Of a stretch of 64,000 bases of DNA, positions 42,587 to 51,172 are shown piece by piece; within the stretch, counting starts at the first letter, position 1; each line of letters opens with the position of its first letter. The position numbers were made by a program, and so were the translations under genes. The notes under the pieces were generated by a model that was not told the DNA's origin, did not search any database, and was given only the letters and a program-made list of their open reading frames with translations. This DNA comes from Bin87 sp965116565 (GTDB lineage: Bacteria > Chloroflexota > Dehalococcoidia > Lucifugimonadales > UBA3495), in the NCBI GenBank assembly GCA_965116565.1, contig OZ220699.1, positions 2,852,001 to 2,916,000 of the forward strand, read 5' to 3'.

Positions 42587-44095
42587 ATGCGCAACAGATA
42601 TCGATTCTTCGCACCCTGGCTTTTCGCCCTTTCGGCGATCGCGGCGGTCGGTCTCATCGCCTGCACCTCCCCCAGCGCGCCTGAACCGGAAACCGAATCC
42701 ACGGACCCGAGCTCTACGCAGTCCTCGATGGCCGGCTCGTCAGGAGCGATGCAGGATGTTCCCGTCGCGGAATTCGTTCAGCAGCACGCGGAAATTTCAG
42801 AATCCTGGGACCAGTTCCACGGCGAATTCGACCAGTGGAGCGCCAGTCTGTCCACTTGTCATCCCAATGCCATGCGCGAGGCCGTCAACGATTTCGCGGT
42901 CTCGTTCAACGACGTGACGGAGCAGGCGCGCGGGCTCACCCGCGGGAAGACCAGCGGCGAAATCGCCAACTTGCTGATCGTCGCCGCGGAAGAGGAAGAG
43001 GCGGCATTCCGACAACTTCGAGATCGTTGGCAACCCAACAACATTTCATTGTTTGAAAACGTGGAACAACACCGCACCAAAGCATCCCAGGCCCAGAAGG
43101 GCGCCGAGGATCGGGTGATCGAGTTGCGGGACGGGTTTGAGGACACGGCCGACCCGGAGGCGACCGCAGAGTTCCTGGAAGCGTTTGAACCAATCCGTGA
43201 CGACTGGGAGCAGTTGCACGACGATTACGAAAGTTTGCGTGATGACGCCGACGATCTTGGGACCATGGCGGTCAGTGAGGGGATCGAAAAGCACGTTGAG
43301 GACCTGATGGCGATCATCGACGCCCTGGAGGAACTACCGGAACTGGAAGGAGCGGAAGATACCGTAGAGGAACTTCTCACCGCGGCCAAGGCCGAATTGG
43401 AAGCCTTCGAAGGCGCGGCGGGCTCCTCAAGCACAACAGCCTCCACTGCGTCTGCCGCAAGCTCAACTTCCACGGACTCCGAATCCACCAGCAGCGACTC
43501 GACGGAGTCGACAGCATCATCAAGCGAAACGGACAGTTCCAGCGCCGAAACCACCGGCACGAGCGATTCGAACGGATCCGGCGGCAATGGCGCCGGTGGA
43601 CTGCCCGACTTCGATGCGTTGGATGAAATCACCGAAACCAATGCCAAGACCCTGAAGGACGCCAACCGAACCATCGAAGACCTTGCCGATCCTGATGCAG
43701 AGAAAGGTCTGGCTGAGCTTCAGGTTTTTGACACGGAATACGCGCGTCTGATCAGGAATTGGGATGCTTTCCACGATCGATACAACGAATGGCGCATAAG
43801 GGACGGTGGATGCGACCGCGCACAGGTGGTTCAGGAACTGGAAGAGCACGGCCTCCAGATCGCTGAAATCGCCCGCGACGTCCGTACGCTGCCGAGCGCC
43901 GGTCAACTTCTGCCCATATACTCACTGCTGACGGAAGCCGCGGCCCGCGACGAAAATGCGATCCGCACGCTCCGCTACACCTGGCAGCCCTTCGCCGTCG
44001 ACGCATTCAAAGCCGTCCACGAAGAGAGGACCGACACTGAAAGCCTGCGTCGACAGGCAGAAATCGCAGTCCAGGAGCTCGCCAACCGTTCATAG
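42587..44095 (+). CDS. Lipoprotein with two duplicated helical modules
   Basis: This 502-residue protein has a lipobox VGLIAC (Cys about 26). Two related helical modules flank an acidic helix region and a Ser/Thr-rich linker (about 280-330). Module 1 (about 72-170) and module 2 (about 390-490) share W-x2-FH-x4-(D/E)W, a Cys, a conserved GL-x-(I/E), and (E/D)EAAFRQLRDRWQP / DENAIRTLRYTWQP. The duplication is internal and clear. It is probably an outer-face scaffold or binding protein. It starts 3 bp after the DUF4350-like gene and 29 bp before the first deacetylase. Confidence 0.72.
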   Translation: MRNRYRFFAPWLFALSAIAAVGLIACTSPSAPEPETESTDPSSTQSSMAGSSGAMQDVPVAEFVQQHAEISESWDQFHGEFDQWSASLSTCHPNAMREAVNDFAVSFNDVTEQARGLTRGKTSGEIANLLIVAAEEEEAAFRQLRDRWQPNNISLFENVEQHRTKASQAQKGAEDRVIELRDGFEDTADPEATAEFLEAFEPIRDDWEQLHDDYESLRDDADDLGTMAVSEGIEKHVEDLMAIIDALEELPELEGAEDTVEELLTAAKAELEAFEGAAGSSSTTASTASAASSTSTDSESTSSDSTESTASSSETDSSSAETTGTSDSNGSGGNGAGGLPDFDALDEITETNAKTLKDANRTIEDLADPDAEKGLAELQVFDTEYARLIRNWDAFHDRYNEWRIRDGGCDRAQVVQELEEHGLQIAEIARDVRTLPSAGQLLPIYSLLTEAAARDENAIRTLRYTWQPFAVDAFKAVHEERTDTESLRRQAEIAVQELANRS

Positions 44096-44124
44096 GGCAC
44101 ACTCCTGGCCAAGGGGATTCACCG

Positions 44125-45060
44125 ATGGCACTGCCTCCTGACCGAATCGACTACCTCCCAATTATCGACCGGCCCGTGATCAAGTGGCCGAACGATGCAC
44201 GGGTCGCTCTCTGGATCTCCCCCAACGTCGAGCACTACGAATACATGCCGGAGAACGAGGGCGTCCGGGACCCGTGGCCCCGCGTGCCGTACCCGGATGT
44301 TCAGCAATACACCTGGCGGGACTACGGCAACAGGGTGGGTTTCTGGCGCATGCTGGAGCCGCTGGACAAGCACGGGATCAGATGCTGCGTGTCGCTGAAT
44401 CTGGCGGTCATGGAACACTTCCCCGAGATCGCGGAAGCAATGATTGAACGCGACTACGACTTCATGAGCCACGGCATTTACAACACCCGTTACCTGTACA
44501 CCTGCACTGAAGACGAGGAGCGGGAGTTTTACAGGGACTGCATCGATACGCTGAAGCGCCACACCGGCAAGCAATTGAAGGGAATGTTGGGGCCCGCCAT
44601 ATCGGGCAGCGTTCACACGCCCGACCTGATGGCCGAAGCCGGCCTGATCTACCACACGGACTGGTTCCACGATGATCAGCCAACGCCCATCAAAGTCAAC
44701 TCAGGCAAGCTGGTTTCGGTCCCCTATTCCATTGAGCTCAACGATTCGTCGGTGCTACGGGACAATCATTACACCGCCGAATATTTCGCCGACATCTGCA
44801 AAGCCCAGTTCGACCAGCTTTACAGCGAGGGGGCACAGAGCGGGCGCGTCATGTGCATCGCGCTGCACCCCTTCCTGATCGGCCAACCACACCGGATCAA
44901 GTACCTGGATGACGCCTTGGGTTACATCATGTCGCATGACGGCGTGTGGCAAACCACCGCCGACGAAATCGCCGAATACTACATCGCCAACTATTACGAC
45001 CAGGCCGTAGCCCACGCTCAGCAACTGGCCCGGCAGTCAACACCTGCATCTCACTCCTGA
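44125..45060 (+). CDS. PuuE/allantoinase-like polysaccharide deacetylase family protein 1
   Basis: This is a 311-residue member of the NodB-like family, in the PuuE branch: RVALWISPNVEHYEYMPENE, YTWRDYGNRVGFWRMLEPLD, YDFMSHGIYNTRYL, TDWFHDDQPTPIKV and a VMCIALHPFLIGQPHR end. PuuE enzymes hydrolyse allantoin without the amidohydrolase metal pair. ATG 44125 follows AAGGGG. The next gene is a paralogue and an amidohydrolase follows, so a ureide- or cyclic amide-degrading operon is likely. Substrate is inferred only. Confidence 0.82.
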   Translation: MALPPDRIDYLPIIDRPVIKWPNDARVALWISPNVEHYEYMPENEGVRDPWPRVPYPDVQQYTWRDYGNRVGFWRMLEPLDKHGIRCCVSLNLAVMEHFPEIAEAMIERDYDFMSHGIYNTRYLYTCTEDEEREFYRDCIDTLKRHTGKQLKGMLGPAISGSVHTPDLMAEAGLIYHTDWFHDDQPTPIKVNSGKLVSVPYSIELNDSSVLRDNHYTAEYFADICKAQFDQLYSEGAQSGRVMCIALHPFLIGQPHRIKYLDDALGYIMSHDGVWQTTADEIAEYYIANYYDQAVAHAQQLARQSTPASHS

Positions 45061-45080
45061 CCGGCCGGAGGGTCGCCCTT

Positions 45081-45992
45081 ATGCCTGCCCAACGCACTTT
45101 CGGCATGGACCACCCGCACCACGAATGGTCGCCGATCATATCCCGTCCCGCGCTGGGATGGCCCGGAGGCGCCGGCGTGGCCCTGTGCGTCATCCTGGTG
45201 CTGGAGCACATGGACTGGCAGGCGCCCGACGGCAGTTTCCAGGTCGCCAATCTTGCCGGCGGGTCAGCACCTCGCGCTTTTCCAGATTACGCGCGTCTCT
45301 CCCACCGAGAGTACGGGCACCGAGTGGGCATATTCCGCCTGTTGGACATCCTGGAAAAACACGGTATCCCGGCTACCATCGCGCTGGACGCCATCACCGC
45401 CGAGAATTATCCCTACCTGGTCCAGCACTGTATCGACCGGGGATGCGAAATCATCGGGCACGGCGTTTCCGTGAGCCGCATGATCACCAGCCGGATGTCG
45501 GAAAGCGAGGAACGCGACTACATACAGTCCTCCATTGGTGCGCTGGTTCGCGCAACCGGCGCCGCCCCGCAGGGTTGGCTTGGTCCGGAATACGGCGAGT
45601 CGGCCCAGACGCCGAGCCTCCTGGCGGAAGCCGGCCTGACTTACGTCTGCGACTGGGCCAACGACGAGCAACCCTATCCGATGACCGCAGGCGACAATCC
45701 GTTCTTTGCGCTGCCTCTGCTCTTTGAACTCGATGATGTTGCGGCCATGGCCCAGCGGAAAGTAACCGTTGCCGACTACCAGCGCAGGCTCACCGAGAGT
45801 TTCGACATTTTGCTGGAAGACGGCGCTTCGAACGGAAGGGTCATGGCGCTGAATTGGCACCCTTGGTTGGTCGGCCAGCCCTTCCGCGTGGGAGCGGTCG
45901 ACGCGGCGTTGCAGCACATGATGCAGAGCGGCGGCGCATGGGCCGCGACCGGGTCTGAAATTATTCAACAGTACCGAACTCAAACGGCCTAG
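45081..45992 (+). CDS. PuuE/allantoinase-like polysaccharide deacetylase family protein 2
   Basis: This 303-residue protein starts at ATG 45081 after GGAGGG; the longer frame into the previous gene is rejected. It shares motifs with its neighbour: SHREYGHRVGIFRLLDILEK, CEIIGHGVSVSRMI, WANDEQPYPM and ALNWHPWLVGQPFR. Identity with the first copy is partial, so the two may have different substrates or form a heteromer. No signal peptide, so it is cytoplasmic. Confidence 0.82.
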   Translation: MPAQRTFGMDHPHHEWSPIISRPALGWPGGAGVALCVILVLEHMDWQAPDGSFQVANLAGGSAPRAFPDYARLSHREYGHRVGIFRLLDILEKHGIPATIALDAITAENYPYLVQHCIDRGCEIIGHGVSVSRMITSRMSESEERDYIQSSIGALVRATGAAPQGWLGPEYGESAQTPSLLAEAGLTYVCDWANDEQPYPMTAGDNPFFALPLLFELDDVAAMAQRKVTVADYQRRLTESFDILLEDGASNGRVMALNWHPWLVGQPFRVGAVDAALQHMMQSGGAWAATGSEIIQQYRTQTA

Positions 45993-46004
45993 CGGGAGAG
46001 AACC

Positions 46005-47543
46005 ATGGCTTCCTCTTTGATCCGCGGCAGGTACCTCCTCAGCGCGGCGGGCGACCGCGGCGCAATAGAGACGCTGTACGACGCGGCCATCTACCAGGAA
46101 GACGGAGTGATAAGAGACGTCGGGACATCCGACGAATTGCGGGCCAGATACAGTCCTGACACCGAATTGGGCGGCGCGACCTACGCAATCGTTCCGGGAC
46201 TGGTCAACTCGCACCACCACGGTCGCGGCGTAACCACGCTGCAGATGGGCACCTGCGACGATTGCCTGGAAACGTGGATTCTGGCCGGTTGGGGACGTCG
46301 GCCATACGACCACTACCTGATGACGCTGTACACGGCCATCAACATGCTGGAATCCGGTACCACCACCGTGATGTACAACCACCCTCAGACTGCCGCGGCC
46401 ACCCTCAAGGCGGACGTGGATGCCGTCTTGCGTGGGTTTCTCGACGCCGGCATGCGAGTTGCCTTTTCCAGCTACCTCCGCAACCAGAATCGAATTGTCT
46501 ACGCTGACGACGCTGATTTCCTCGCCGGACTCCCCGCTGACCTCGCCGGCGACATCCAACGTTATCTGGCCGTGAGCCACATGAGCGACGACGATTACTT
46601 CGCGTTTTTCGGCGATATGCACCGCCAGTACGACGGAACAGGATCCGGCAAAGTTCGCGTGTTACTCAGCCCAGCCAACGTGCAGTGGAATTCCGACGAT
46701 TTTCTACTCCGCACGAAAGAGCAAGCCGCCCGCTGGCAAACGGGCATCCACATGCATCTGGTGGAAAGCCCGTACCAGAAGGACTACGGCATCAGAACGT
46801 GGGGAAAAACGCCCGTGGAGCACCTGCAGGACCTGGAGTTCCTGGGTCCGGAGGTTTCCTTTGCGCACGCGGTGTGGTTGACAGATCGGGACATCGACAT
46901 TTTGGCCGACGCGGGATCGACAGTTTGCCACAATGCGAGTTCGAACTTGCGGCTCAAGAACGGCATAGCACCAGTGAACCCGATGCTGGCTCGCGGCCTC
47001 AACGTTGCCATGGGAACGGACAGCACCGCCATCAACGACGATGACGATCTGATCCAGGAAATGCGGCTGGTGAGCAAACTACACCGCCAACCCGGAATCT
47101 CTCAACCCGCCATCACGGTGGAGCAGGTCCTGGGCATGGCAACAGCTAACGCCGCCGCTCCCACCGGATTTACCGGTGAAATCGGCGCACTGCGCCCCGG
47201 CCGGCGCGCCGACATGCTGCTGATACGGCTCGACGAACTTTCCGACCCGTACCTGGACGATGACGTGCCTCCCGCCGAGGTGATCCTGGGTCGCGCCCGG
47301 TCGCGGGACATCGCCGCAACCATAGTCGACGGCGAGGCACTCATACGCGACGGCCTGCACCAACGTGTCGACAAGGCGGACGTGGCGCGAGAGTTGAAAG
47401 AGCAATTGGCGCGGCCGGTGGAACCCGAGACGCTGTCGATCCGGCGAATGGCCACCCAGCTTTCACCGTATGTGGAACGTTTTTACCTTGGCCACCCGCC
47501 CGCGGTCGCAAACCCACATTACGTCTACAACGGCCGAACGTGA
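46005..47543 (+). CDS. Amidohydrolase, cytosine deaminase/chlorohydrolase (SsnA/AtzA-like) family
   Basis: This 512-residue metal-dependent hydrolase starts at ATG 46005 after GGGAGAG. Motifs: PGLVNSHHHGRG (HxH), GIHMHLVESPYQ, SFAHAVWL, VCHNASSNLRLKNGIAPV and MGTDSTAINDDDDLIQEM, then GALRPGRRADMLL. These match deaminases and s-triazine hydrolases of subtype III. It is third in the run with two PuuE-like proteins; together they suggest stepwise opening of nitrogen heterocycles. Exact substrate cannot be told. Confidence 0.85.
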   Translation: MASSLIRGRYLLSAAGDRGAIETLYDAAIYQEDGVIRDVGTSDELRARYSPDTELGGATYAIVPGLVNSHHHGRGVTTLQMGTCDDCLETWILAGWGRRPYDHYLMTLYTAINMLESGTTTVMYNHPQTAAATLKADVDAVLRGFLDAGMRVAFSSYLRNQNRIVYADDADFLAGLPADLAGDIQRYLAVSHMSDDDYFAFFGDMHRQYDGTGSGKVRVLLSPANVQWNSDDFLLRTKEQAARWQTGIHMHLVESPYQKDYGIRTWGKTPVEHLQDLEFLGPEVSFAHAVWLTDRDIDILADAGSTVCHNASSNLRLKNGIAPVNPMLARGLNVAMGTDSTAINDDDDLIQEMRLVSKLHRQPGISQPAITVEQVLGMATANAAAPTGFTGEIGALRPGRRADMLLIRLDELSDPYLDDDVPPAEVILGRARSRDIAATIVDGEALIRDGLHQRVDKADVARELKEQLARPVEPETLSIRRMATQLSPYVERFYLGHPPAVANPHYVYNGRT

Positions 47544-47589
47544 AACGCGCACGATTCGCCGGTTACGCTAGCCGTCGAATATCCTCGAT

Positions 47590-47976
47590 TCATTCACCGT
47601 CGCGATAGAGGCCCATCGGTAACTTTGGTACGCCGTCCACCAGCCTGAGGGCGTAACTGCAATCGTATCCGAGCGCGCGGATCCGCTCGCCGCCATGACC
47701 GCGGTCAAACACGCAGATAACCTGCCGCACCGCACTGCCGGCGCGTTCAACGGAATCGATGCACCTCAAAGAGCATCCTCTGGTCGCGCACGTGTCGCCG
47801 ATGATGGCCACATCGGATTCGAGATTGCCCTCTGCCTGGTTGAAAAGGCCATCGGCTGTTGGCTCTGTGCGCACGTAAAATCCGTTTCGGAGCAGACGCG
47901 ACTGGTGCATCACGTCTGCCACCACGGGAATCCCCGCAGTGGCTGAGCCCCTGACGCACCGCCCATCACCATGGAG
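47590..47976 (-). pseudogene. pyrE: Orotate phosphoribosyltransferase (pyrE) remnant
   Basis: The frame reads RGSATAGIPVVAD, FYVRTEPTADGL, EGNLESDVAIIGDTCATRGC and FDRGHGGERIRALGYDC, matching the C-terminal half of OPRTase. In the PRPP loop, which normally reads DDVxTTGGS, the sequence is GDTCATRGCS, a degraded site. An in-frame TAG (47977-47979) cuts the frame before the N-terminal half, which is absent. It is probably a decayed duplicate or relic. It faces the amidohydrolase gene. Confidence 0.7.
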
Positions 47977-48318
47977 CTATTCCGCTATCTGCTCACCGGC
48001 GGATGTGCTGAACTCGGGCAGAAGCAACCAGGCCCGTCCGCAGACACACCAATCGGTGGTTTGTCCGTCGGTGAGAGCAAACTGTCCTCGGTGCGTGTGC
48101 GTCCTCGCCAGGTTGCACATCTCTTGCACATCGTGGCACATTCTGTATCCCGAGTATTCCGAATATGAAACCCTATTGACCGCCTCTGGTTCGATGCCGG
48201 ATGGAACAATCAATGGTGTGGTCGATGCAAATTGAAACTCCTGCCTTGCCAGCCGCCAGCACTCTACGCCGGGCGACTGGGGCAGCAGGAGTTGGGCAGT
48301 ACAGAAAGCCTGGAAATC
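47977..48318. other. Gene-free stretch before the winged-helix gene
   Basis: Only overlapping short frames are open and none resembles a protein family. No repeat or RNA gene was recognised. Confidence 0.4.
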
Positions 48319-48894
48319 TCAATCACTTTTCAGCGAAGCCCTGAAAGCAGGATTCAACATGTAAGTGTCAAGCCTCTTGTGAAATTCAACCGGCCGTGGC
48401 AGGCTGATATTTCCGTTCGCTCGTTGTACGCGACGCAAAGCGTGCCCGATGCTGACCTGCGTGGTCCTGATGGTGTCCGTTTCAATGCCCAACTGTGATG
48501 TTATTGCCTCCCTTGTCATCCCCTCCGCTCCCGATTCAGCCAGAATGGACACCAGCCGGCGAGCGTTTTCGGACATGTTCCTCACCAGTTCGTTACCCAG
48601 TCGGCTGTCCCACTGTGCCGGCCATGCTGGCTCCGGCAGGGCCTGACGATAAGCGAGGCTTGAGGCGTGATTTCCCAACACCGGGCGGTAAGCCATTGGC
48701 AACTCTTCCGCCTGCACAGGGCTCCATTCGACCTGGGAGTCTCCTTCGTCCTCCCATTCTGTTTCTGGGACGGATGTGGTCGTTGTGGCAAACGCTAGCA
48801 GGTTGGGGTCGCCCATCGAGGCGATGCGTCGCAACGCATCTACCGTGCTGTCTGGGTCACCCTCAATGCTGATTTTGATTACAATGGGCGGCAT
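48319..48894 (-). CDS. Putative winged-helix protein, 191 aa
   Basis: The N-terminus (PPIVIKISIEGDPDSTVDAL) looks like a small ferredoxin-like fold. After a low-complexity middle, residues about 105-165 read ENARRLVSILAESGAEGMTR, then EAITSQLGIETDTIRTTQ, a plausible helix-turn-helix. It is divergent from hyuA, and a CATTGTGCGC repeat covers its start codon, suggesting autoregulation. It may be the local regulator of hyuAB (inference). No family name is assigned. Confidence 0.6.
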   Translation of the reverse strand: MPPIVIKISIEGDPDSTVDALRRIASMGDPNLLAFATTTTSVPETEWEDEGDSQVEWSPVQAEELPMAYRPVLGNHASSLAYRQALPEPAWPAQWDSRLGNELVRNMSENARRLVSILAESGAEGMTREAITSQLGIETDTIRTTQVSIGHALRRVQRANGNISLPRPVEFHKRLDTYMLNPAFRASLKSD

Positions 48895-48989
48895 TGTGCG
48901 CTCCGCATGATTTTATAGGGATAATATTTCCGCCAATAGTATCACGTTTCTGGGACATTTTGACCGGTTTTTGCATCATTGTGCGCACA
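48892..48989. promoter_or_regulatory. Candidate operator sites between regulator and hyuA
   Basis: CATTGTGCGC occurs at 48892-48901 (over the regulator's start) and again at 48977-48986. The second lies in a perfect palindrome TGTGCGCACA (48980-48989). A GATAATATT lies at 48919. Two identical 10-mers 85 bp apart in a 200 bp divergent region are unlikely by chance. Confidence 0.5.
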
Positions 48990-49094
48990 CACATTACCGA
49001 TTTAGTGCATCTCGGACCACTTACCCATTGCGTGCAAGGCCCAGTCAGTAACCGCCTGGCATTTCTAATCGACGATTCAAGCCAAAGGAACCTC

Positions 49095-51170
49095 ATGCCG
49101 CGATATGCTCTTGCCGTCGACGTGGGCGGCACTTTCACTGACCTCGTACTTAGCGATCTCCAATCCGGAGCACAGGCGGTCCACAAAACGCCGTCGACTC
49201 CCGACGATCCGTCCATCGGGTTCCTGCACGGACTGGTTGAGATCCTCGACCAGGCAGGCGCAGACCCGGCTGACGTGGTTCACATCCTGCACGGTACGAC
49301 CATCGCCACCAACTCCGTATTGGAGAGCAAGGGGGCGCCCGTCGGGCTGTTGGCCACCACAGGGTACAAGTACGTGCTGGAGATCGCTCGGCATGGCACG
49401 CCCAGGATGGTAAATCCCAACACCTGGGTCAAACCGGCGCGTCCGGTACGGCCGAGAGATTGCCTGGAGGTCAACGAGCGCACCACCTTCGACGGGGAAA
49501 TCCTGCGGGCGCTGGATGAGACCGAGATAGTCCGCGCCGCGCGGCATTTCGCACGGGCCGGCGTGGCGGCGATCGCCGTGGCTTTCCTGCATGCGTACGC
49601 CAATCCAGCCAACGAGCGGCGCGCCCGAGAGATCTTGCAACGGGAGCTGCCGGATGTCCCCGTGTCGCTATCATCAGAAGTGTTGCCCGTGTACCGGGAG
49701 TACGAACGCGCCATCACCACGGTGTTGAACGCGTACGTCACGCCCCGCGTGAGCCGATATATAGATAACCTCAAAGTGTCCCTCGCCTCTCTGCAGACGC
49801 CGGCCTACCTGTCAATAATGAAATCCAATGGCGGGATCATCGGCGCCGACGCCGCTGTGCGACAGCCCGTGTACACCGCCCTTTCCGGACCCGCGGCCGG
49901 AGTGATCGCCACCTCCCAGATCGCCAGGACCACGGGCATCACGAACTGCATTTCATTCGACATGGGCGGCACCAGCACCGACGTCTCTCTGATCCGCGAC
50001 TGTCAGCCCGGTCTGACCCTCAACGGAAAATTGGGAGATTGGCCCATCCAACTCCCGATGCTGGACATCGCCACCATTGGTTGCGGTGGTGGCAGCATAG
50101 CGGCCGTTTCCCCGTACGGCAGTCTGACTGTTGGGCCCGACAGCGCGGGCGCCGACCCGGGGCCAGCCTGCTATGGCCGGGGCGCCACCTCACCGACGGT
50201 TACGGATGCCAATCTTGTGCTCGGTCGGGTCAACACCCAGATCGCCGGTGGGCAACTCTCTCTGGACGAAAATGCCGCCGCGCAAACGATTCTTGACGCG
50301 GTGGCAACGCCCCTCGGTCTTGATCTGCCCTCCGCGTCCAGCGGCATCATCAGGATCGCCAACAACGCCATGGTGGGGGCCATTCGCAACGTCAGTGTCG
50401 AGCGGGGCCACGATCCCCGGGATTTCGCGTTGGTGGCTTACGGCGGAGCTGGACCGATGCACGCGATCGATGTCGCCAACCTGTTGGGCATCGAGACTGT
50501 GGTCATTCCGGCGCACCCGGGCATCACCTCTGCGTCCGGTTTGCTGGCCGCCGAATTCAAAAACGACTACGCCCGTACCATCCCTCAACACGGTGAAAAC
50601 CGTAACGTCTCCGGCATAGCGGAAGTATTCGCGCAACTGGAGCGCGAGGGAGTCGAGTGGCTCAGAGCGGAGGGAGTCCCTGAACCCGGTCGCAACCTGA
50701 CCAGGTCCGCCGACCTGCGGTATGCACATCAGGGATCAGAGTTGACGGTCCCGTATGTAGACTCTATCGTGAGCGACTCCGGCCTCCAGGATCTGGTCGA
50801 AGAATTCCACGAGCAGCACCATCAACTGTACGGCTTCTCCCTGGAACAACCGGTCGAAATCGTAACGCTCCGAGTGACTGCGTCTGGCCAGATGGGAACG
50901 ACGATGCTTCCACCTCCGTCCGCAGACACTCGCCCCAGTTATTCCGAACCCAAAACCAACGACCCCGAATCGTATCGGCCGGTCTATTTCGACCAGGCTT
51001 CGGCGTTCGTCGAATGCCCGATCTACCGGCGAAACGGCCTCGCTGGAGGCTCCTTGATCGAAGGGCCGGCCATATTGGAAGGGATGGACTCCACTGTTGT
51101 GATCAATCCGGGTTGGATATCCCAGGTTGACCAGCACGGCAATTGCATAATGCGGGCCAAAGGACGGTGA
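49095..51170 (+). CDS. hyuA: Hydantoinase/5-oxoprolinase subunit A (HyuA-like)
   Basis: This 691-residue ATP-dependent subunit starts at ATG 49095 with AAAGGAA upstream; an upstream extension in frame lies over the operators. Motifs: YALAVDVGGTFTDLVL (phosphate-binding), HILHGTTIATNSVLE, VSLSSEVLPVYREYERAIT, CISFDMGGTSTDVSLI and SAGADPGPACYGRG. HyuA with HyuB hydrolyses 5-oxoproline or hydantoin-type rings using ATP. The partner follows 2 bp downstream. Substrate is not resolved by sequence. Confidence 0.88.
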   Translation: MPRYALAVDVGGTFTDLVLSDLQSGAQAVHKTPSTPDDPSIGFLHGLVEILDQAGADPADVVHILHGTTIATNSVLESKGAPVGLLATTGYKYVLEIARHGTPRMVNPNTWVKPARPVRPRDCLEVNERTTFDGEILRALDETEIVRAARHFARAGVAAIAVAFLHAYANPANERRAREILQRELPDVPVSLSSEVLPVYREYERAITTVLNAYVTPRVSRYIDNLKVSLASLQTPAYLSIMKSNGGIIGADAAVRQPVYTALSGPAAGVIATSQIARTTGITNCISFDMGGTSTDVSLIRDCQPGLTLNGKLGDWPIQLPMLDIATIGCGGGSIAAVSPYGSLTVGPDSAGADPGPACYGRGATSPTVTDANLVLGRVNTQIAGGQLSLDENAAAQTILDAVATPLGLDLPSASSGIIRIANNAMVGAIRNVSVERGHDPRDFALVAYGGAGPMHAIDVANLLGIETVVIPAHPGITSASGLLAAEFKNDYARTIPQHGENRNVSGIAEVFAQLEREGVEWLRAEGVPEPGRNLTRSADLRYAHQGSELTVPYVDSIVSDSGLQDLVEEFHEQHHQLYGFSLEQPVEIVTLRVTASGQMGTTMLPPPSADTRPSYSEPKTNDPESYRPVYFDQASAFVECPIYRRNGLAGGSLIEGPAILEGMDSTVVINPGWISQVDQHGNCIMRAKGR

Positions 51171-51172
51171 AC

